Position numbers and translations under genes: made by a program. From IMG/VR virus record IMGVR_UViG_3300042447_000669, positions 1 through 34,652 of that record: DNA of 34,652 nucleotides, one strand, 5' to 3'. Below, piece by piece: positions 19,254 to 26,536 of this stretch; the first letter of the stretch is position 1; each line of letters begins with the position of its first letter. The notes beneath the pieces are model-generated. The model was not told the origin of the DNA. It searched no databases and was given only the letters and a program-made list of their open reading frames with translations. This stretch comes from a virus.

Positions 19254-20641
19254 AAAAACCATTTACCGCCAAAGTTAAATCCTGGTTTGGATTGGGCGCA
19301 GCCGAAGGATCCTGGCGCGGCCCATTTTATGGCCAGGGCGAGCTTGGCGGTTGGCATGAGCTTGGCCGGATTGAAGATGGATTTCAGCGCAATTTAACCC
19401 TTGGCGGCGGCCCAGCAGTTGCCCCGGTTTATAGCTGCGTAATGCTCAATTCTCGCGCCATTAGTCAGTGCGAGCCTAAGCATTTAGTTTCCAGCAGCAA
19501 TGGCGCAATGACGCCATCCACAACATCCCCAGCGTCCCGGGTGCTGCGCATTCCAAATGCGTATGAAACCTGGACGCAATTAATTTATAACACTTGCGCA
19601 GAGATGCTATTCCAGGGTGAATCGTTATGGTTAGTCACTCGCGATGATCGATTTGCGATCACGGCAGCCCACCGCATTCCGCGCGGCACCTGGTCGGTTT
19701 ACATCGAGCCCGAATCCAAAGAGATTTTTTACAGCATTAGCGCCACCGAATTGATTAATGCGCCCGATTATTTGGTTCCCGCCCGTGACGTTTGCCATTT
19801 TAGGCAGCACACACCACGCCATCCGCTGGCCGGCGAGTCACCAATTAAGGCGGCTGCCCTGGCTATCGGCATCAATGTTGCCCTTAATAATTCGCAGCTG
19901 GCATTTTTCACCAACATGAATCGCCCGAGCGGCATCATTGAAACGCCACAGAAAATGACGCGCGAGCAAAAAGATCAAGCGCGCCAGGCATTTTCAAATC
20001 AATCGAAGGCGTGGAATCAAGGGTTACTACCAATCCTTTCCGAAGGTGCGGTATTTAAGCCGATGAATATTTCGCAAACGGATTCTCAATTGCTCGAGCA
20101 GCTGCGTTATTCCACCGCAGACATTTGCCGCGTATTTGGCGTGCCGGTTGCATTGATGGCAGAAACCAATGGCACCCAGGGCGGCACCGAGGCATTGATT
20201 AGTCACTGGTTATCGATTGGCCTGGGCTCTTTGATCGAGTCGATCGAGCGCAGCTTGGATCGTTTATTTAATTTGCCGGCCGGCGAGCGCATCGAGCTTG
20301 ATTTTGCTCCGTTACTGCGCACCGATATGGAATCTCGGATTAATAGTTTGACTAAAGCAATCCAGGGCGGATTAATGACACCCGATGAGGCCAGGGCAAA
20401 AGAAGGATTTGGCGCGATTGACGGTGGCAGCGCCATATTTATGCAGCGCCAAAATACTCCAGTTGGCTTGCTATCGGAATTAGCCGCCGCTGAATTGGTC
20501 AACGCTAACCGTCCACCACCTGAGCCAGTCGCAGCTCCAGCAGCCGAGCCCGATCCGGAGCCCGAAAAGTTAGTTGACGCCGACGTCACTAAAGCGCTCG
20601 TTATTTCAATGCGCGACATAAAGAGGAAAAAAGCCGCATGA
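19250..20641 (+). CDS. Portal protein, HK97 family
   Basis: 463 aa from a GTG at 19250 in a GTGA overlap. The portal is a 12-subunit ring at one capsid vertex through which DNA is packaged and released. Family marks: 'VAPVYSCVMLNSRAISQC' near residues 55-72, 'EMLFQGESLWLV' near 118-129, 'LAGESPIKAAALAIGINVALNNSQLAFFTNMNRPSGI', 'SQLLEQLRYSTADICRVFGVPVALMAE' and 'GGTEALISHWLSIGLGSLIESIERSLDRLF', all in the order of the Phage_portal family. The C-terminus is a Pro/Ala/Glu-rich tail. Its position after the capsid gene departs from the usual terminase-portal-protease-capsid order. Confidence 0.92.
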   Translation: MKKPFTAKVKSWFGLGAAEGSWRGPFYGQGELGGWHELGRIEDGFQRNLTLGGGPAVAPVYSCVMLNSRAISQCEPKHLVSSSNGAMTPSTTSPASRVLRIPNAYETWTQLIYNTCAEMLFQGESLWLVTRDDRFAITAAHRIPRGTWSVYIEPESKEIFYSISATELINAPDYLVPARDVCHFRQHTPRHPLAGESPIKAAALAIGINVALNNSQLAFFTNMNRPSGIIETPQKMTREQKDQARQAFSNQSKAWNQGLLPILSEGAVFKPMNISQTDSQLLEQLRYSTADICRVFGVPVALMAETNGTQGGTEALISHWLSIGLGSLIESIERSLDRLFNLPAGERIELDFAPLLRTDMESRINSLTKAIQGGLMTPDEARAKEGFGAIDGGSAIFMQRQNTPVGLLSELAAAELVNANRPPPEPVAAPAAEPDPEPEKLVDADVTKALVISMRDIKRKKAA

Positions 20642-23277
20642 ATAGCATAGAGAAGGCACTGGCAGCAGCCGTTGAGCCATTAGTCGATGACATTATTTCG
20701 CTGGAAAAGCGGGTTGACGCTATCTCCGTCAAAGATGGCGTTGGCATCAAAGCAATTGAAATTGCCCAGGACAATAAAAGCGCTGATTTTATTTTAGATA
20801 ACGATCAAGTCGTTACGATTGATCTGCCCGAAGGCCCGCAAGGCGCTGCCGGCGAAAAAGGAATTGACGGAAAAGATGGCGTTGGCCTGGATTGCCCAGC
20901 CTGGACTAATCGCATTTATCGCCAAGGCGATCGCGTGCAGCACCATATTGGCCAATACTTTGAGGCAAAAGCCGACACAGCCAGCGAGCCAGGTGCAAGC
21001 GATGATTGGGTTCGTCTGGGCACCGCCGGGATGCGTTTTTGCGGCGGCTTTAAAAAAGACGCCAGTTATATTGATGGCGATGTTTACGTCAAAGACTATT
21101 GCACGTTTTTAGTCGTCAACGGTGAGTCCAAAATGCTGGCCAAAGTTGGCGGCAAGGGTGATAAGGGTGAGCCAGGTAAAGATGCAGATAACGAAGTTGT
21201 CGCCAAGTACCTACTTACAAACCCTGATTTTTCTGAGCAATTAAAGCAAGTTTCCAACGGCGTTGATGATTTTGTTGTCAATGAGGACGGGTTTGCACTG
21301 ATTACCCGCAGCGGTGACGTGCATTCCTGGACGCTGCCGGCAGTATTAAAGCAATTTTTAAATATGACGTCCGCGCTTGCGGAAGATGAGCAGCCGCCGA
21401 TCACTCGATTTGTTGGTTCATGGGATGGCGGCGAAAGCTACACCCGCGGCGATGTGGTGCAGTACGGCCAGGCAATTTACGTTTGTTATAAATCCGGCAA
21501 ATCCAATGTATTACTAGAGCACTTCATTTGCCTAGTTACAGTTAGTTTTGCCGGTGGTGGCGGCGGTGGCGGCGGAGTTGGCCCAGCTGGTCCCGCTGGT
21601 CCACAAGGTCCCGCTGGACCTGCCGGCCCTCAAGGCGCAACCGGCCCCAAAGGCGACACCGGCGCAGTTGGTCCCCAGGGCGAAGTTGGTCCCGTTGGTC
21701 CCGTTGGTGAGCAGGGAGTTCCTGGTCAACCTGGTATTCAGGGTGAGCCTGGCATTCAAGGCCCGGCTGGAATGGGCATCAATTATCGCGGCACAGTTGC
21801 AACCGAATCTGAGCTCCCAGCAACCGCAGAGCAGGGCGATTTATGGGTAGTTTCTGATCCTGATCCCGCTCGCGCATTTGTTTGGGATGAGGCAACATCC
21901 GCCTGGGTTGATGCTGGCGCAGTGCAAGGTCCGCAAGGCGTACAAGGCCCGCAAGGAGTTGAGGGCGCCCAGGGCCCCGCAGGCCCAACAGCAGTTTCAG
22001 CAGACGCAAACAATACAGCGCAGCTTGGCACTGATGGCCTGCTTTATGTTGGCAAAACTGATTTGGCTGGCTATTTACCTTTAGCCGGCGGCACAATGAC
22101 CGGCACGATTCGAGTGCCAAACTCAATTGCGGCGATCCAAACACCATCAGGATTCAATATTGCTGGCAGCGTTTCCGGTTTATCGGTTCGCTTAAACACA
22201 ACCAATTTATTAAGCTACTCAGTCAATTTAATCGAGGCATATAAGCCGGTTGCATTGCCGGCTGATCCAGCGCAGCCATTGCACGCAGCAACCAAGCAAT
22301 ACGTTGATGCTAAGTTTGCTGGCGGTGGTTACACCCTGCCAATTGCAACCGCCGCTATTCTTGGCGGCGTTAAGGTCGGCACAGGATTGGCCATCGATGC
22401 AAACGGCATACTTTCAGCAGAGGCCGAATCAAGTTACACATTGCCAGCTGCAACGTCCGCTGTATTGGGCGGCGTTAAAGTCGGCACAAAATCAGCCAAT
22501 CAATATGTAAACGGCGTGGCAGCCGATGGCACCTTGCAATGGGGAGCTGTTTCTGCAACAGGCGCTCCATTGCGTATGCCGCCGACTGAGGTAAGCACTT
22601 TTAACGGCGTTGATTCCTATTGGTATATGGATACTAATGGCACTATTCGATTACAAATGCCTGGCTCCACGACAGGAATTTTTATCGCATCGGATGGCCG
22701 CCAAACATTTCAAAAAGCTCCAATCTGCAATCCCGCCCCAACCGATCCAAAGCACCTTGTAAATAAAGAGTACGTTGACGGAGTAGCTGGCGGAGCTAAT
22801 CTGCCTTTAGCCGGCGGCACAATGACCGGCACGATCACGCTGCCAACAACGGTGCAATCATTGTTATGGGGCACATCGACCTACAATATGTTTGGCGCCT
22901 CCGGTGGCGTTGCCATTCGATTTGGTAACGCAAATATTGTCAATTTCACGGCGACTGGCGCAACCTACACGCAAAAGATCACAACCGCTGGCACAGGGGT
23001 TGGCGTTGAGTTTGGATCCAGCGGCGGTTATCTTTCAAAAGTTGGTACAGGAATTGGAGCTTATATCGGTGGCGCATTGCGCTGGTCGTTTAGCACTACC
23101 GAGCACGCATCAACCATTCCGATTGCCATATCCGCACCCGCTACCGCTGCAAATCACGCAGTAACAAAATCATACGTCGATAACAAGCCAACCATTGTTT
23201 CAATGCCGGTCGGCAGCACTCCGCCCGACTCCGCACTCTACCCAAATAACACCCTTTTGGTGGAGTACGCACTATGA
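20638..23277 (+). CDS. Large collagen-like fibre protein in head operon
   Basis: 879 aa, coupled to the portal gene by a 4-bp overlap. Residues 1-50 are helical. Two stretches, 'AWTNRIYRQGDRVQHHIGQYFEAKADTASEPG' near residue 88 and 'FVGSWDGGESYTRGDVVQYGQAIYVCYKS' near residue 260, resemble carbohydrate-binding modules of the CBM5/12 type. Collagen-type Gly-X-Y repeats follow at about 310-380 and 430-460. The C-terminal half has duplicated T4-fibre-like motifs: 'LPLAGGTMTGTI' twice, 'ATKQYVDAK', 'VNKEYVDG' and 'TKSYVDNK', and 'ILGGVKVGT' twice. It ends 'NNTLLVEYAL'. By position it could be a head or neck fibre (whisker) binding glycans. A tail fibre encoded out of place is the alternative. Confidence 0.75.
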   Translation: MNSIEKALAAAVEPLVDDIISLEKRVDAISVKDGVGIKAIEIAQDNKSADFILDNDQVVTIDLPEGPQGAAGEKGIDGKDGVGLDCPAWTNRIYRQGDRVQHHIGQYFEAKADTASEPGASDDWVRLGTAGMRFCGGFKKDASYIDGDVYVKDYCTFLVVNGESKMLAKVGGKGDKGEPGKDADNEVVAKYLLTNPDFSEQLKQVSNGVDDFVVNEDGFALITRSGDVHSWTLPAVLKQFLNMTSALAEDEQPPITRFVGSWDGGESYTRGDVVQYGQAIYVCYKSGKSNVLLEHFICLVTVSFAGGGGGGGGVGPAGPAGPQGPAGPAGPQGATGPKGDTGAVGPQGEVGPVGPVGEQGVPGQPGIQGEPGIQGPAGMGINYRGTVATESELPATAEQGDLWVVSDPDPARAFVWDEATSAWVDAGAVQGPQGVQGPQGVEGAQGPAGPTAVSADANNTAQLGTDGLLYVGKTDLAGYLPLAGGTMTGTIRVPNSIAAIQTPSGFNIAGSVSGLSVRLNTTNLLSYSVNLIEAYKPVALPADPAQPLHAATKQYVDAKFAGGGYTLPIATAAILGGVKVGTGLAIDANGILSAEAESSYTLPAATSAVLGGVKVGTKSANQYVNGVAADGTLQWGAVSATGAPLRMPPTEVSTFNGVDSYWYMDTNGTIRLQMPGSTTGIFIASDGRQTFQKAPICNPAPTDPKHLVNKEYVDGVAGGANLPLAGGTMTGTITLPTTVQSLLWGTSTYNMFGASGGVAIRFGNANIVNFTATGATYTQKITTAGTGVGVEFGSSGGYLSKVGTGIGAYIGGALRWSFSTTEHASTIPIAISAPATAANHAVTKSYVDNKPTIVSMPVGSTPPDSALYPNNTLLVEYAL
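22078..22109 (+). repeat. 32-bp direct repeat within fibre gene (copy 1 of 2)
   Basis: The same 32 bases occur at 22078-22109 and 22804-22835 and encode the PLAGGTMTGTI motif. Exact identity including silent sites points to recent duplication or gene conversion, and recombination between the copies would delete 726 bp in frame (242 codons). Confidence 0.9.
22804..22835 (+). repeat. 32-bp direct repeat within fibre gene (copy 2 of 2)
   Basis: Second copy of the repeat at 22078-22109, in the same orientation and reading frame. Confidence 0.9.
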
Positions 23278-23666
23278 AGTTAAACACCCCATCCGGATGG
23301 TTAGACGCTACCCCTAAAAAGATCAATACGCCAGGCGGCTGGATGGATGTTGTTTCTGTAAAGGTAAACACGCCAACTGGTTGGAAAGATTTGGCTGGCG
23401 GCGCAGAGCCCGAAATATTGACCTCAATTAGCTGGAAAAAAACAGAGTCAATGACGATTGAGTTCACAGCCTGGGGCGGATCCGGTACCTATTTTTGGGA
23501 TTTCGATGGCGACGATGAGGCCAATGAAACCAACAATTATGGCGAAAAAGTCATTGTTCATAAATACAAATACGGCGGATATAAGACTGCCACCTGCATG
23601 GATATGGCTGGCAATGCAAATCAGCAGGGCGTCAAAGTTTCAGTTGATCTCAATGTGACCGCATAG
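23274..23666 (+). CDS. Ig/PKD-like structural protein with triple N-terminal motif
   Basis: 130 aa with a 4-bp overlap to the fibre gene. Residues 3-39 hold three copies of a short motif, NTP(S/G/T)GW(L/M/K)D, suggesting a self-associating or surface-docking segment. Residues about 48-130 resemble a PKD domain: 'TSISWKKTESMTIEFTAWGGSGTYFWDFDGDD', 'VIVHKYKYGGYKTATCMDMAGN' and a final beta-strand. PKD and Ig-like domains on phage virions usually decorate capsids or tails and bind surface polysaccharides weakly. It lies between the fibre and the connector genes, so a head decoration or fibre-attachment role is likely but unproven. Confidence 0.65.
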   Translation: MKLNTPSGWLDATPKKINTPGGWMDVVSVKVNTPTGWKDLAGGAEPEILTSISWKKTESMTIEFTAWGGSGTYFWDFDGDDEANETNNYGEKVIVHKYKYGGYKTATCMDMAGNANQQGVKVSVDLNVTA

Positions 23667-23674
23667 GAATATAA

Positions 23675-24247
23675 ATGTACGATATTGAAACCGCTCGCGT
23701 CAGAATTGGATTGGCATCAGACGATACCAGCCAAGACGCATTACTTACCTCGGCAATGACGGCTGCGCTCTCATTTGCTGAAAAGTATTGCGATCGCAAG
23801 TTTATGCGGCAGCTCGAGAGCGAGCAATTTATCCATTTTGGCCAGTGCAAGGTGCAGCTGATTCGCTACCCAGTGGAATCGGTTGGCCTGGTCGATGCAG
23901 ACGGCAAGGCGTATTTGGATTGGCATATCGATATGCCGGACGGCCGTATTACGTTTGATGGCCGTATTAATGCACATATTTTGACCATTGATTACATGGG
24001 CGGTTATGCCGTACTGCCAGCCGATTTGGAAATGGCTTTATGGCGTTTATTTGATTCTGCTTACGGATTTATCAGCAGCACCGGCGGATCAGTAGGCACT
24101 GGCCAGGTTAAGGCGATTTACTCCGCTGGCGCCAAGGTTGAGTTTAATGTCAGCGGCTCAGGCGCATCAGGCGGATCCGGCCCTGGCGGTATTGGTGACG
24201 CATTCAGTTCAACCATCCTCGATTTTTATAAACGGGTTTACGCCTGA
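23675..24247 (+). CDS. Head-tail connector, gp6-like adaptor
   Basis: 190 aa with ribosome site aggaatat. The N-terminal half matches the HK97 gp6-like adaptor pattern: an opening helix 'METARVRIGL'-like 'IETARVRIGLASDDTSQDALLTSAMTAALSFAEKYCDRKFM', 'IRYPVESV', then 'HILTIDYMGGYAVLPADLEMALWRLFDSAY' near the middle. Adaptors form a ring below the portal. The C-terminus has a Gly/Ser-rich linker (SGSGASGGSGPGG) before a last helix. The next connector gene starts one base after its stop codon. Confidence 0.82.
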   Translation: MYDIETARVRIGLASDDTSQDALLTSAMTAALSFAEKYCDRKFMRQLESEQFIHFGQCKVQLIRYPVESVGLVDADGKAYLDWHIDMPDGRITFDGRINAHILTIDYMGGYAVLPADLEMALWRLFDSAYGFISSTGGSVGTGQVKAIYSAGAKVEFNVSGSGASGGSGPGGIGDAFSSTILDFYKRVYA

Positions 24248-24248
24248 T

Positions 24249-24572
24249 ATGTTGACCATACAGGAATTCCGCACTTTATTGGCTTACACCGGTGAGCCGG
24301 TGGCGTTTGCCACAGCTAAAGAGCCAATGCAAACCGCCAATTTGAATGCAATTATTCAGCCGGTTAATACCAGGGATGAGGGATTGCTTAACTCTTACGG
24401 CGTTGGTGCTCGCACCATTCAAATGGCAGCAGCCGATTTGCCTATTGCGCCAGTGAAATTTGATTCCGTTACCGCCCAGGGCGAGCGCCTGGTAATTGAT
24501 ACCGTGATCTCGCAGCACACCCGCGGCAGCGGCGTTATTTCCTATTACTTGTGTTATTGCAAGGGCAAATGA
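24249..24572 (+). CDS. Head completion / stopper-like protein
   Basis: 107 aa from the ATG at 24249 (MLTIQEFRTLLAYTGEPVAF), chosen because it begins one base after the previous stop. The compact beta-rich sequence with 'AIIQPVNTRDEGLLNSYGVGARTIQMAAADLPIAPVKFDSV' is like the small head-tail joining (stopper, lambda FII-like) proteins encoded right after gp6-type adaptors. The role is assigned mainly from gene order and size. The downstream gene overlaps by one base (TGATG). Confidence 0.65.
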   Translation: MLTIQEFRTLLAYTGEPVAFATAKEPMQTANLNAIIQPVNTRDEGLLNSYGVGARTIQMAAADLPIAPVKFDSVTAQGERLVIDTVISQHTRGSGVISYYLCYCKGK

Positions 24573-24745
24573 TGAATTGGGAATCTACCTCGCATTGCTC
24601 ATGGGATTGCGCCGAAATGCGGATCGTAAAACAGTTTTGCCCAAAGTTGGGCGGCGTCGTTTTCAAGTTATTTAACGGCGCCAAAGTAACAAACCACGCA
24701 TCACTGGCTGAGGCGCAGGCAGCAGCATTGAAGGAAATTTTTTAA
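24572..24745 (+). CDS. 57-aa hypothetical protein in connector region
   Basis: 57 aa from the ATG at 24572, which overlaps the previous stop by one base and has aaggg seven bases upstream. 'MNWESTSHCSWDCAEMRIVKQF' contains two cysteines; the C-terminus 'ASLAEAQAAALKEIF' is a helix. It abuts the next gene without a gap. The sequence reads like a small strand-strand-helix fold; no family is recognised. Confidence 0.55.
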   Translation: MNWESTSHCSWDCAEMRIVKQFCPKLGGVVFKLFNGAKVTNHASLAEAQAAALKEIF

Positions 24746-25126
24746 ATGGCCAGCAGGTACGTGCGCACAAAAGTGCGTGACTGGATGAATCAAGGAAATG
24801 TTGTTTTTTACGACACGGTGAATTTTGAGGTTGATCCGCAAGAGGCCATTTGGTGCTCGGCGGAGTGGATGTATAGCAATCGGACGATTGATACGTTTTG
24901 CGGAACTGCATTAGAGGAAGGCACTTTCACAATTGCTTTTTTCGGCCGCCCTGGTATTGGCGACGATGCGCTACTCGAGGCAGCGGAGGCGGAGATTGCC
25001 CTTTTGATGAGCCGAGTAGATACATCCGGGAAGTTGGTTTTATTGGATTTTGATCCTCCCATGGATTTTCGGGAGGGTGAGCATTACGTAGCCGAAGTGA
25101 TGGTTGGCTACGAGTACCGAGTTTGA
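24746..25126 (+). CDS. Tail terminator-like protein
   Basis: 126 aa directly following the previous stop codon. The opening 'VRTKVRDWMNQGNVVFYDTVN', the central 'FGRPGIGDDALLEAAEAEIALLMSRVDTSGKLVLLDFDPP' and the final strand 'YVAEVMVGYEYRV' agree with small tail-completion or terminator (gpU-like) proteins, which cap the tail tube and join it to the head. The gene stands immediately before the tail tube gene, where terminators are normally found. Assignment is by position plus general fold pattern. Confidence 0.65.
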   Translation: MASRYVRTKVRDWMNQGNVVFYDTVNFEVDPQEAIWCSAEWMYSNRTIDTFCGTALEEGTFTIAFFGRPGIGDDALLEAAEAEIALLMSRVDTSGKLVLLDFDPPMDFREGEHYVAEVMVGYEYRV

Positions 25127-25131
25127 TTTAA

Positions 25132-25167
25132 AAAAGCGCTTCATTGGTGGCGGCGCTTTTGGTTTTT
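25132..25167 (+). terminator. Terminator-like hairpin before the tail tube gene
   Basis: AAAAGCGC (25132-25139) pairs with GCGCTTTT (25153-25160) around a 13-base loop, followed by GGTTTTT. GGCGGC (25149-25154) can pair instead with GCCGCC (25172-25177), so two mutually exclusive hairpins are possible ahead of the tail tube ribosome site (taggaga). It may tune tail tube expression. Confidence 0.55.
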
Positions 25168-25199
25168 CAATGCCGCCGCTTTATTTTTAGGAGATTCAC

Positions 25200-26015
25200 A
25201 TGAGCATTATCAACACAAAAAACGTAGAGGTATATCTACAAGTCGGCGCTCAAGCAGGTTTAAGCATGGTGCCAATTTCAATTACCAAGACTTCCCCAGC
25301 CGTGGTGACTGTTAATTCGGTTGCTGGAATAGCCAAAGGTGATGTAGTTACTTTCGCAAATACCACCTTTTCTGAGTTGGACGGTAAAACTTTTGCAATT
25401 GGCGAAGTTACACAAGCCAGCAATTCATTTACCGTTTTAGGTTCAGACACCACAAACAGCGAAGGCATCATTCCTTCCGTTGGCGCTTCCGTGACGGTAG
25501 TGCTCGCCGGTGGAATGGTTAAGCTCTGCTTATCTTCCATGGAAATTGGTGCTGATACTGTCAACACAATTGACGTTTCCACTTATTGCGACACATCAGC
25601 TCAGATCCCAGGTAAATCCACTCCTGGCACGATCACCCTTGCTGGCTATGCCGACAAAGACGACACCGGTTTGGCCGAAGTTATCAAGGCTGCCGAAGAT
25701 CAGCAGGTACGTGCTTTTGAAATCGTATTGCCAAATGACAACGGTTATATCGTCGGTCAAGTAAGCCTATCCGGCCTGAGCTATGGCGTGCCAATCGAAG
25801 GCGCCGTCACTTTCTCAGTTACCGGCACACAAGCAAGCAAGATCCGTTGGGTTTATGGCCCATCCGCTGCCGTTGTTGCAGCTGGCCCAGCTCCAGCGCC
25901 AACTCCATTAGATCCAACTCCAGTTACTCCAACGGTTGACCCAGTTGTTGATCCGGTAGTTGACCCAGTTGTCGAGGCAGCAACAGATCCAGCAACAGAT
26001 CCAGCAGTCGTTTAA
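25200..26015 (+). CDS. Major tail (tube) protein
   Basis: 271 aa. It builds the tail tube. Residues 1-12 (MSIINTKNVEVYLQ) and the region 'CLSSMEIGADTVNTIDVSTYCDTSAQIPGKSTPGTITLAGYADKDDTGLAEVIKA' followed by 'IVLPNDNGYIVGQVSLSGLSYGVPIEGAVTFSVTG' follow the siphovirus tail tube pattern. Residues about 30-100 form an inserted beta-rich domain beginning 'SPAVVTVNSVAGIAKGDVV'. The C-terminal 45 residues are a Pro/Asp/Val repeat (DPVVDPVVDPVV, DPATDPAV), probably exposed and flexible. Location between the terminator-like protein and the frameshifted chaperones supports the call. Confidence 0.85.
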   Translation: MSIINTKNVEVYLQVGAQAGLSMVPISITKTSPAVVTVNSVAGIAKGDVVTFANTTFSELDGKTFAIGEVTQASNSFTVLGSDTTNSEGIIPSVGASVTVVLAGGMVKLCLSSMEIGADTVNTIDVSTYCDTSAQIPGKSTPGTITLAGYADKDDTGLAEVIKAAEDQQVRAFEIVLPNDNGYIVGQVSLSGLSYGVPIEGAVTFSVTGTQASKIRWVYGPSAAVVAAGPAPAPTPLDPTPVTPTVDPVVDPVVDPVVEAATDPATDPAVV

Positions 26016-26022
26016 CGCTTAC

Positions 26023-26080
26023 GCCAACCGCACCAAACCGTCACGAGGGTTTGGGGGATCCTAGTTTCCCAGCGGTTGGC
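26023..26080 (+). repeat. Nested inverted repeats between tail tube and tail chaperone genes
   Basis: GCCAACCGC (26023-26031) pairs perfectly with GCGGTTGGC (26072-26080), and inside it CCAAACC (26033-26039) pairs with GGTTTGG (26048-26054). The 58-base element forms a strong two-tier hairpin and is followed by CCCCTTTAATT rather than a T-run. It may be a processing or attenuation signal that separates the abundant tail tube message from downstream tail genes. Confidence 0.7.
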
Positions 26081-26120
26081 CCCTTTAATTAACTAGGAAA
26101 AAGATCGCTAGGAGATCAGT

Positions 26121-26348
26121 ATGAAACTAAAAATTAAACAGCCAGTAATGGCATCAGACGTACCCGAGGCAATCAAGCTAATCATGGCTGATAAGCGTGA
26201 TGAGCTGCTCGCTTTAATTGTTGAGCGTTGCACGGTTGATGAGAATGGCAAAAAAGCCGACACCAAAAATTTAACCCTGCGGGAAATGTTCGAGCTTATT
26301 GGTCAAGCTGGATCTGCGTTTGCGGACGTTAATGAGGGAAAGTCCTAA
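26121..26348 (+). CDS. Tail assembly chaperone, short form (lambda G-like)
   Basis: 75 aa with ribosome site taggaga. 'MKLKIKQPVMASDVPEAIKLIMADKRDELLALIVERCTV' is a small acidic/helical chaperone, and the second half 'LTLREMFELIGQAGSAFADVNEGKS' precedes the slippery site. Such proteins coat the tape measure during tail assembly and are absent from the mature virion. Most ribosomes should make this form; a minority shift frame to give the long form. Confidence 0.8.
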   Translation: MKLKIKQPVMASDVPEAIKLIMADKRDELLALIVERCTVDENGKKADTKNLTLREMFELIGQAGSAFADVNEGKS

Positions 26349-26536
26349 GCCCTGCGGCGAGGACGGAACACATAATCGCGGAAAAGCTCGGAATGACTAT
26401 TTACGAAATGCGCCAAAAAATGCCAGTTACGGAAATGCTGGCATGGATTCAGTTTTGGAGCGAGTCAAATGATTCTGAGCCAGGCGTTGATCTTTATTCC
26501 GCATCGCCGGAACAGCTCAAGGGCTTATTTTCATGA
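26121..26536 (+). CDS. Tail assembly chaperone, long frameshift product (lambda GT-like)
   Basis: A -1 shift at GGGAAAG (26336-26342) joins residues 1-74 of the short form to 64 residues read in the -1 frame, about 138 aa in total. The extension reads VLSPAARTEHIIAEKLGMT then 'IYEMRQKMPVTEMLAWIQFW' and ends 'SPEQLKGLFS' at a TGA overlapping the next start by 4 bp. 'SP..RTEHIIAEKLGMTIYEMRQKM' is the usual T-domain sequence of siphovirus tail chaperones. The extension has no ribosome site of its own. In lambda the T part recruits the tail tube protein to the tape measure. Confidence 0.85.
26336..26342 (+). promoter_or_regulatory. Programmed -1 ribosomal frameshift site GGGAAAG
   Basis: The heptamer G GGA AAG fits X XXY YYZ in the zero frame (GAG GGA AAG) two codons before the stop of the short chaperone. 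It is the same heptamer lambda uses between G and T. After slippage translation continues GTC CTA AGC CCT with no stop for 64 codons. Confidence 0.88.
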
